Part shown: one piece after another, positions 1 to 5,002 of the stretch
How positions within the stretch are numbered: the stretch's first letter is position 1
Layout of the letters: each line of letters starts with the position of its first letter
Assembly: GCA_002335355.1 (NCBI GenBank)
Contig: DCTD01000112.1
Coordinates: forward strand, 14,259 to 20,440
DNA from: Patescibacteria group bacterium UBA1449
GTDB lineage: Bacteria > Patescibacteriota > Microgenomatia > UBA1400 > UBA1449
Direction: 5' to 3'
DNA length: 6,182 nt
Program-made: the position numbers and the translations under genes
The notes under the pieces: generated by a model
Told to the model about the DNA's origin: nothing
Database searches by the model: none
Seen by the model: only the letters and a program-made list of their open reading frames with translations

Positions 1-2003
1 GATTCGGCTCTAAAGAATTTCTGGAATAGTTTTTTTTGCTCAGTCTCAGACATCCCATATCCCGTGTCAGCAATCTCAAAGCGAATACGATCTCGTGCTA
101 GTTGGAATAAAGATATTTTTACTGAACCAGCATCTGTATATTTAATGGCATTACTAATGAAGTTAGTCACAACTTCATGAATACGATCCTGGTCAACATA
201 AACCGTGTCTTTAAGTTCAGTGTCTGGCTTTTCAAATTCAAACGTAAGACCTTTTTGTTGGGCTGCCAGTTTAAACTCATCATAGGCTGTGACTACAATC
301 TGACCTAAATTCACTTTCCCCATCTGATACGTCAACCGTCCCTCTTCAATTCTACTGACATTGAGCATATTATTAACCAACCGCACCTCCCGGTCAGCCC
401 CCTCCAAGGCTCCCTGCAAGAATTCCCTGACTTGTTTGCTGACCTTGCCTGCATCGCCCTCCAAAACCATAGACAGATATCCTCGAATAGCCGTTAATGG
501 TGCCCGCATCTCATGAGCCGCTACCGATAAAAATTCATTCTTGAGTTTATCCAGTTCTTTGAGATTGAGATTAGCTTTCCGTAATTTTTCTGTGGCTTCT
601 TCAACTTCCCGTTCCAGTTTTTTACTAAATTGCTGGATTTCGCTGTACTGTATCGCATTTTGAATTGAGATTGCCAGTTGAGGAGCTAATATTTCAAGGA
701 CTTTAATATCGTTATTAGAATAGGTGTCACCTGAGAGCTTATTACCTAACGTGAGAATACCAACTACACTACCTTTGGCTCTCAGTTTAGCAAAACAACC
801 AATTTGACTCTCACGCATCATCTGTGTTAAACTACCTTCTTTTAAGTCATCAAAAAGGATCAAGTTCCGTTTTGGTGAAACTAAAATATCAAGGTGTTTC
901 CGAGAAAGAAGTAGCTTCCGCCCATTCCAGCGGTACCCTAAAATTGTGTCAATCCTTTTGCCTTTAAACAATAGTAGACCTGCATATTCCAAATGCAGTG
1001 TTGGTACCATATGCCGGAAAACATCCTTTGCGAGAGTTTCAATATCTAATGTTGAGCCAATAATTGGGGAGACCGTCCGCAACAGTTCTTCAGGATCATA
1101 GTTTTCTTGATAGAAAATGTTATCAGTCACTTTCTCTAGAAACCCTTTTAACGGCTGAAACGTATAGGCAACAACTAATGACAACATCACAGAAATGATC
1201 ATTTGGTTGTTGTTTAAAGCGGTAGGTAAAATTAAATTTCCGACAATATAAAGTGAGGCAGTGTAAAACGTAATAATAATGATCGAGAGCAATGTATATG
1301 AAACAGTCCGTGCCAACACCAACCGGATATCTAAAAATCGGTGTTTAATAATGGCATAAGCCATAAAGCCAACCATTATTAGTGTTGACGGTGGTCCTAG
1401 AGAAGTAAGACTAATAGACTTAAATACTATAACGGCAACAAAGTTAGTTAAAGTCATTAGTGTAAATGAAGTGACAAGCCCAAAAAAGAATAAGCCTAAT
1501 TGTTTCTTCTCTATACCGGAACTTCTTCGATATTTTCGAACTAATTTTATGAACCCCCAGCTCATAAATGTGAAAAAAGTTATCGCAAAAAGGAGGATTG
1601 CTGGGCCTGGTTCTAGTGAAAAGTTTCCATCAGATAGATTGGTCAAACGCACAAACATAAAAGGAGACAGTGAAAACACTGCAGTTAGAATACCTAAGAT
1701 AAGTTGAATTCTAAACACTCTTTTATTAACGTGTAGTCTCGTTTCTGGGAATGCAGTAGCTAGTAAAAAAATGAGTGGTCCAAAAGGAGTGGTAACTAAC
1801 ATGACTACTCTCACCCATAGTAATCGAGTGCTTTCAGTTCCAGGCAATAAAGCCAAATAGTTAAAAAATGTCCATAATGCAAGAGATATCGACAGTAAAG
1901 ATAGTAATATATGTGTAGCAGAACGTGGATTATTCCTATATACAACAAAGGCAATAAAAAAGTTTGCCAAAACTGTTAAAAAGACTACAATTTCTTGAAG
2001 CAT
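1..2003 (-). CDS. Membrane sensor histidine kinase (7TM-type sensor, GAF, HisKA, HATPase), 3' end outside window
   Basis: My translation from the ATG at 2003 stays open for 667 codons to base 1, so the C-terminus is missing. Residues 1-222 hold about seven hydrophobic segments (roughly 4-23, 32-52, 64-83, 98-118, 135-152, 168-195, 204-222) and end in KHRFLDIRLVLART, typical of the 7TM sensor region of histidine kinases. Two further hydrophobic stretches follow (236-258, 267-283). Next come a GAF-like domain (about 318-452, with SGDTYSNNDIKVLEILAPQ), a charged coiled coil (455-490) and HisKA with the phospho-acceptor His497 in AAHEMRAPL. The ATPase domain shows the N box (Asn618 in NFISNAIKYT), the G1 box (Asp646 in DTGYGM) and an F box (FQKFFRA); later motifs are cut off. 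By family knowledge it autophosphorylates on His497 and passes phosphate to a response regulator, none of which is intact in view. The ATG has no clear Shine-Dalgarno; in-frame GTG (2012) and TTG (2021) are alternative starts, bounded by an upstream TAA. It lies 77 bp after the E1-like gene, probably in the same operon. The ligand is unknown. Confidence 0.93.
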   Translation of the reverse strand, partial: MLQEIVVFLTVLANFFIAFVVYRNNPRSATHILLSLLSISLALWTFFNYLALLPGTESTRLLWVRVVMLVTTPFGPLIFLLATAFPETRLHVNKRVFRIQLILGILTAVFSLSPFMFVRLTNLSDGNFSLEPGPAILLFAITFFTFMSWGFIKLVRKYRRSSGIEKKQLGLFFFGLVTSFTLMTLTNFVAVIVFKSISLTSLGPPSTLIMVGFMAYAIIKHRFLDIRLVLARTVSYTLLSIIIITFYTASLYIVGNLILPTALNNNQMIISVMLSLVVAYTFQPLKGFLEKVTDNIFYQENYDPEELLRTVSPIIGSTLDIETLAKDVFRHMVPTLHLEYAGLLLFKGKRIDTILGYRWNGRKLLLSRKHLDILVSPKRNLILFDDLKEGSLTQMMRESQIGCFAKLRAKGSVVGILTLGNKLSGDTYSNNDIKVLEILAPQLAISIQNAIQYSEIQQFSKKLEREVEEATEKLRKANLNLKELDKLKNEFLSVAAHEMRAPLTAIRGYLSMVLEGDAGKVSKQVREFLQGALEGADREVRLVNNMLNVSRIEEGRLTYQMGKVNLGQIVVTAYDEFKLAAQQKGLTFEFEKPDTELKDTVYVDQDRIHEVVTNFISNAIKYTDAGSVKISLFQLARDRIRFEIADTGYGMSETEQKKLFQKFFRAE

Positions 2004-2080
2004 ATATACCACTATATGCAATTACTATGCTGTTTTCAACTAACAGTACTTGCTTAACAGGCATTGAACAATTACCTCGT

Positions 2081-3535
2081 TTATAAGGCAAAACCCTGAC
2101 GACACAATTCATTAACGGTGTTAATTTCATCTTCATTAAAAGGTTCAACAAGTGTTGATGGTGACTCGTCAGGATGAAGATTTTTCCCAATTATTTCTTT
2201 CTTGCCTTGCAACACTAAAACAAGCTCTTTTACGGCTATTGAAGCTGACTCACGGGCAGACATTGGAGTCTGTGACCAAAAAGGAATAATTCCCATTCGA
2301 CTAAGCAAGAACTGTAAACGATGATCTGTGGGAAAATCGTTTTCTACCATCTTAAACACAGCCCGCATACTTTCAGTCATTACCATGTTTCTGTCAGTAA
2401 TACTAGCTAATTGTTTCATCCGCTCTAATTCATCTTTGGGAAGATTCTGGTTGAAATGATTTCTATCTCCAGGGCGTTCCAGTCCGGCAAATGGCCTACT
2501 CCCAACATCTCCCATATAACCAACTAAAGTATCTGGAGCAAGATCAGCCATCAAATCCCGAACAAGGTATTTCCCAGCTGCATAATCAATAACCTCAAAA
2601 ACAACATCAGCATCTTTCACTAAGTCATGAAACAACACGTCTTGTGATCCTTGCTTTTGATCTTCTGAGAACACAACTCTACCTGCATAACACAAGTATT
2701 TTCCATCAGGATTTCTTCCTTGCATCGATTGTTGTGATGTATGAGCCTTAGATTTACCACAGTTGCGAAAGTCCCCCATTATTCCAGGCATACGTGGGCT
2801 ATTCGAAGGATCCAAAAACCCACCATCAACGGCAGTAACATCCTCAGCACCTAAAGCAACTAACAAGTCGAGCGTTGAAGCAGCAACACTGGCTCCAATT
2901 ACTCTAATTTTCATAGTTCTTAATCTGTCAACTGTCTCAAACGGAACTAAACCCAGTAGACGGGTTTTTGCTAACATTCTTCTGGCATCAGCCCCTAGAG
3001 TCTTATGAAGAGTCTGTTCGTCTGGATCCCATACCCAACGCGAGTTTTTTTCAAGCCTATCAGGTTCAAGTGTGTACGTTCGTAACTCTTTAGCTAACCA
3101 TGTTAAGTCTTTAATAAGTGGATTCTTTTCAAGAACTGAGTTTATCCTTTCAGCATCGATGTTTTCAGTTTGAGACAAGAGTGTATCAGCTACTTGTTTT
3201 CTAACATGAGCTTCAGCTTCATGGTGATTAAAGTCAATCCCTTCGAATATTTTTGCAAAGTAATTGGCTAAGTCACTTACTTCTTTTTCACCAGAGACAA
3301 AAGGTCTTTCTGATATGTCTTTTGTTGGCTTAGGACACTCTTTTGCCAATTCTCCTAGACGCTTAATACCCTCAGATGTGTGATGATCAACTATTTCAAA
3401 CCGTAAGCGCTGCGGATCTGGCAGTGGTTCAACAGATTCTTTCCCTAAGTGAGAAAGTTGCGGCAACTCTTTTAACTGGGGATCGTTTAGCTCTGGAAGT
3501 AGGTGAGAATTATGATGGTCTTTTAATATTTCCAT
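2081..3535 (-). CDS. ThiF/E1-like adenylyltransferase with long N-terminal extension
   Basis: 484 residues, ATG to TAA. Residues 1-190 are a mostly polar, charged extension that I cannot assign. From about 186 the pattern is that of an E1/MoeB/ThiF enzyme: TRLLGLVPFETVDRLRTMKI leads into the nucleotide-binding strand IRVIGASVAAS (210-220), then an acidic turn at Asp237, then DPSNSPRM with Arg248 where E1 enzymes carry the ATP-contacting Arg of their NLNR motif. The Lys of CGKSKAH (Lys261) and Asp317 of EVIDYAAGK match the other conserved catalytic positions. E1-like enzymes adenylate a carboxyl group, usually the C-terminus of a ubiquitin-like protein or a peptide. The usual GxGxxG loop is reduced to one glycine, and no zinc-binding CxxC pair is present; Cys are at 67, 259, 282 and 478. 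From memory, the GxSV-type loop and the later GDVGSRPFAGLERPGDR and IIPFWSQTP segments recall ThiF proteins of the Rv1355c kind. It starts 31 bp after the upstream gene and has no clear Shine-Dalgarno. The fold is secure; the substrate is unknown and loss of activity cannot be excluded. Confidence 0.85.
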   Translation of the reverse strand: MEILKDHHNSHLLPELNDPQLKELPQLSHLGKESVEPLPDPQRLRFEIVDHHTSEGIKRLGELAKECPKPTKDISERPFVSGEKEVSDLANYFAKIFEGIDFNHHEAEAHVRKQVADTLLSQTENIDAERINSVLEKNPLIKDLTWLAKELRTYTLEPDRLEKNSRWVWDPDEQTLHKTLGADARRMLAKTRLLGLVPFETVDRLRTMKIRVIGASVAASTLDLLVALGAEDVTAVDGGFLDPSNSPRMPGIMGDFRNCGKSKAHTSQQSMQGRNPDGKYLCYAGRVVFSEDQKQGSQDVLFHDLVKDADVVFEVIDYAAGKYLVRDLMADLAPDTLVGYMGDVGSRPFAGLERPGDRNHFNQNLPKDELERMKQLASITDRNMVMTESMRAVFKMVENDFPTDHRLQFLLSRMGIIPFWSQTPMSARESASIAVKELVLVLQGKKEIIGKNLHPDESPSTLVEPFNEDEINTVNELCRQGFAL

Positions 3536-3566
3536 ATATACTTATAGAATTTTTATAATAGTGCAA

Positions 3567-4526
3567 TTACTCAATAAATGCGTTAGCATGTGCAAGGAAA
3601 CTATTCGTTTCTAATGCTGCAACTCCTATTTGGCCTTCATAATATCCATAATGATACTTTAAAATTCCGGCTTTAATAAAGTCGGTAGATTGTACTTTGC
3701 CATTATCAGCAACTATAAAGGCACCGAAGTGTTCCTTCATAAATTTCATCACATCGGGTTTATGAGTATCTATAATTGCGTACTTTGGTATTTCACTCTC
3801 ATTTTTATTTGCAAAACCAACATAACCTTTTACTAAATATGCAACCACTTCAAATGGCAAATAACGGTATTCAGCACCCCATAAGTTTAAAGATTGCATA
3901 ACCGACTTTTCTTGTCTAAAAAATCTAGTTAAACATACAGCTTCCGACTCTTTTATATCGGGAATCAAGGTTTCATCTTCTACTTTTACTGCAGCAAAAG
4001 TAGCAATAGAAGAATCTGGATTACCATTACATTGCCTTAGAGATCGAGAACCCGAACCATGAGTAACCATTGCTCCTGTAACCGGTTTTAAATATCCATT
4101 ATCTGCATATTTGATTATTGCAACCAAAATATCTGAAGCACTTCTTCCACTAATCATTGAGGCTGTCAGTTTTTGTACAGCTTCATCATCATGTTCCGGA
4201 AAATCACCCATAGCTTTTTCAATAACATACGATTTGATTTGATCATGTAAAATTGCTGCAGCTTCATCTGTAGAGAAAGCGCCTAGTGTACCAACTTTCA
4301 ACTTGAGACCGTTACCATAATCTTCTGTAAATAATAATTCTTCACCTCGTTCAGTAAATTCAAAATAAGGCCTATCAATTTTTTCTGTATCTGCAATTTT
4401 TCCATGCCAAGAAATTGTCTTACCTCTATCAGACAGTGAAAAGAAAAGCGGTGAATCAAGATTGCTACCTAATTCCATTTTTAATAGATTTCCACTCTTT
4501 TCACTACTTTTTTCAATTGTTAGCAT
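3567..4526 (-). CDS. Uncharacterised protein, possibly GNAT-fold N-acyltransferase (FeeM/LuxI-like)
   Basis: 319 residues, ATG to TAA, with no signal peptide or membrane segment, so probably cytoplasmic. I do not recognise it with confidence. The N-terminal ~90 residues look beta-rich and resemble no family I know. From about 125 the order of elements fits a GNAT fold of the N-acyl amino acid or homoserine lactone synthase type: a helix (SASDILVAIIKYAD), a strand with glycine-rich turn (LKPVTGAMVTHGSGSRS, 147-163), the segment ESEAVCLTRFF (193-203) resembling the conserved Glu-x-x-Arg region of those synthases, a helix (PFEVVAYLVKGYVGFAN, 224-240), the strand YAIIDTH (249-255), and DVMKFMKEHFGAFIV (258-272) resembling the closing helix and 'GF' turn of GNATs. 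Such enzymes move an acyl group from acyl-ACP or acyl-CoA to an amine. The ATG at 4526 is preceded by AGGA at 10 nt; Met17 is an alternative start. It is the first gene of the probable operon with the E1-like enzyme. That a protein is encoded is near certain; the acyltransferase reading is a hypothesis (about 0.4). Confidence 0.88.
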   Translation of the reverse strand: MLTIEKSSEKSGNLLKMELGSNLDSPLFFSLSDRGKTISWHGKIADTEKIDRPYFEFTERGEELLFTEDYGNGLKLKVGTLGAFSTDEAAAILHDQIKSYVIEKAMGDFPEHDDEAVQKLTASMISGRSASDILVAIIKYADNGYLKPVTGAMVTHGSGSRSLRQCNGNPDSSIATFAAVKVEDETLIPDIKESEAVCLTRFFRQEKSVMQSLNLWGAEYRYLPFEVVAYLVKGYVGFANKNESEIPKYAIIDTHKPDVMKFMKEHFGAFIVADNGKVQSTDFIKAGILKYHYGYYEGQIGVAALETNSFLAHANAFIE

Positions 4527-4536
4527 ATGAAGATAA

Positions 4537-4540
4537 TCCT
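4537..4540 (-). promoter_or_regulatory. Ribosome binding site (AGGA) of the 319-residue gene
   Basis: On the minus strand AGGA lies 10 nt before the ATG at 4526, a little farther than the optimum but usable. It supports this ATG as the start. It is the only recognisable Shine-Dalgarno among the annotated starts of the three-gene operon; the E1-like and kinase starts have none. Confidence 0.5.
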
Positions 4541-4549
4541 ACTATTTTT

Positions 4550-4565
4550 TTGGTTAAAAGACCAA
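4550..4565 (-). repeat. Short inverted repeat in the operon leader
   Basis: A 5-bp perfect stem (TTGGT / ACCAA) encloses a 6-nt loop, 9 nt upstream of the AGGA ribosome binding site of the 319-residue gene. In the transcript it could form a weak hairpin beside the translation start, or mark a protein-binding site. It is short and AT-rich, so chance is a fair explanation. Confidence 0.25.
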
Positions 4566-4643
4566 CTATAAGCATGTAAACACGCAGTCTATGTTTGTTT
4601 GGGTTATATATCTTTTTGATACTAGTCAGCCTATCTTATATAC

Positions 4644-4670
4644 AGTATAAAGATTTTTTTTAGTTTGCAA
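4644..4670 (-). promoter_or_regulatory. Possible sigma-70-type promoter for the three-gene operon
   Basis: On the minus strand TTGCAA (4665-4670, four of six bases matching TTGACA) is followed after 15 bp by TATACT (4644-4649, five of six matching TATAAT). The spacer is shorter than the usual 17 bp and contains an A tract. The position fits: directly downstream of the terminator that closes the previous unit and about 110 bp before the first start codon. An inverted repeat, TTATA-5 nt-TATAA (4636-4650), overlaps the -10 box and could be an operator. In AT-rich DNA such matches are common, so this is only the best candidate. Confidence 0.35.
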
Positions 4671-4684
4671 GGGAGAAAAACTAC

Positions 4685-4711
4685 AAAAAACCGGAGTTAC
4701 CTCCGGTTTTT
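4685..4711 (-). terminator. Rho-independent terminator, potentially bidirectional
   Basis: A perfect 6-bp GC-rich stem (CCGGAG at 4691-4696, CTCCGG at 4701-4706) with a 4-nt loop. On the minus strand it is followed by six T (4685-4690), which fits termination of the S1/49-codon unit; its stem begins 34 nt past the small gene's stop. On the plus strand it is followed by a longer T-rich run (4707-4719), and the A and T tracts can extend the stem, so it could work both ways. No plus-strand gene ends here in the window. It separates the S1 unit from the E1/kinase operon. Confidence 0.9.
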
Positions 4712-4740
4712 CTTTTTTTATACCTTAAGACATGACTGAG

Positions 4741-4890
4741 TTATTCATCATCAGTGGCTAAGCTGTCAAAATAAGCCTGTAACTCCTGTTCTACTTTTTC
4801 CCAATTGCCTTGCTCTTCCCGAATAGCTTTAAAGACTAGTTTGTAGTCGATCAGTATTGTCTTATCAGTAACAATCATTTTTTGACTCAT
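4741..4890 (-). CDS. Small hypothetical protein, 49 residues
   Basis: The frame runs from ATG (4890) to TAA (4741) and encodes 49 residues, starting MSQKMIVTDK and ending DSLATDDE. After a short beta-like start (ILIDYKLVFKAI) the protein is probably helical (EEQGNWEKVEQELQAYFDSL) with an acidic tail. There is no membrane segment, cysteine or known motif, and I do not recognise the family. The terminator starts 34 nt after its stop, and it lies on the same strand as the S1 gene with 112 bp between them, a gap mostly filled by the palindromic repeat. It could therefore be the last gene of the S1 transcript or have its own promoter. No clear Shine-Dalgarno precedes the ATG; Met5 is an alternative start. 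Placement against the terminator and the protein-like composition support it as real, but a chance frame is possible. It is not a ubiquitin-like partner for the E1-like enzyme, as it lacks a C-terminal Gly-Gly. Confidence 0.6.
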   Translation of the reverse strand: MSQKMIVTDKTILIDYKLVFKAIREEQGNWEKVEQELQAYFDSLATDDE

Positions 4891-4900
4891 ATGTTTTTAG

Positions 4901-4997
4901 TGTCATCTTGAGCGTTAGCGAAAGATCTAACAAAGCATTTTCTTTTGCGGTTTTCCGCCTAGATTCTTCGCCTTGCCTACCAGGGCTCAGAATGACA
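4901..4997. repeat. Imperfect palindromic intergenic repeat (REP/MITE-like), 97 bp
   Basis: The element begins TGTCATCTTGAGC and its other end, read on the opposite strand, begins TGTCATTCTGAGC, so the outer 13 bases match at 11 positions. Inside, both arms carry GCGAA followed by a variant of GATCTA, but the right arm has about 10 extra bases between these blocks. A central GCGG-TTTT-CCGC hairpin (4947-4958) lies at the tip. From memory this TGTCAT..TGAGCG...GAATCT consensus recurs as a dispersed palindrome in many bacterial genomes. It has no coding capacity; any mobilising transposase would have to act from elsewhere. It sits just past the stop of the S1 gene, where its transcript could fold into a long hairpin affecting 3' stability or read-through into the 49-codon gene. 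Confidence 0.75.
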
Positions 4998-5002
4998 GCA
5001 TT

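Noticed and set aside
1471..1707. Plus-strand open frame of 78 codons
   Set aside because: It lies antisense within the sensor region of the kinase, whose frame has clear family motifs; no ribosome binding site or recognisable protein.
2028..2048. Hairpin between the E1-like gene and the kinase as a possible terminator
   Set aside because: The stem is seven pairs including one G-T pair, AT-rich, with no T tract on either strand, so it is unlikely to stop transcription or split the operon.
2763..3008. Plus-strand open frame of 81 codons
   Set aside because: Antisense to the nucleotide-binding core of the E1-like gene; its protein matches nothing known.
2081..3535. Reading the Rossmann segment as an NAD(P)-dependent dehydrogenase
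   Set aside because: The motif order after the first strand (Asp237, SNSPR, CGKSKAH, VIDYAAGK) is that of E1/ThiF enzymes, and no dehydrogenase catalytic motif is seen.
3376..3558. Plus-strand open frame of 60 codons spanning the gap between two minus-strand genes
   Set aside because: Mostly antisense to the N-terminus of the E1-like gene; composition and position fit a shadow frame.
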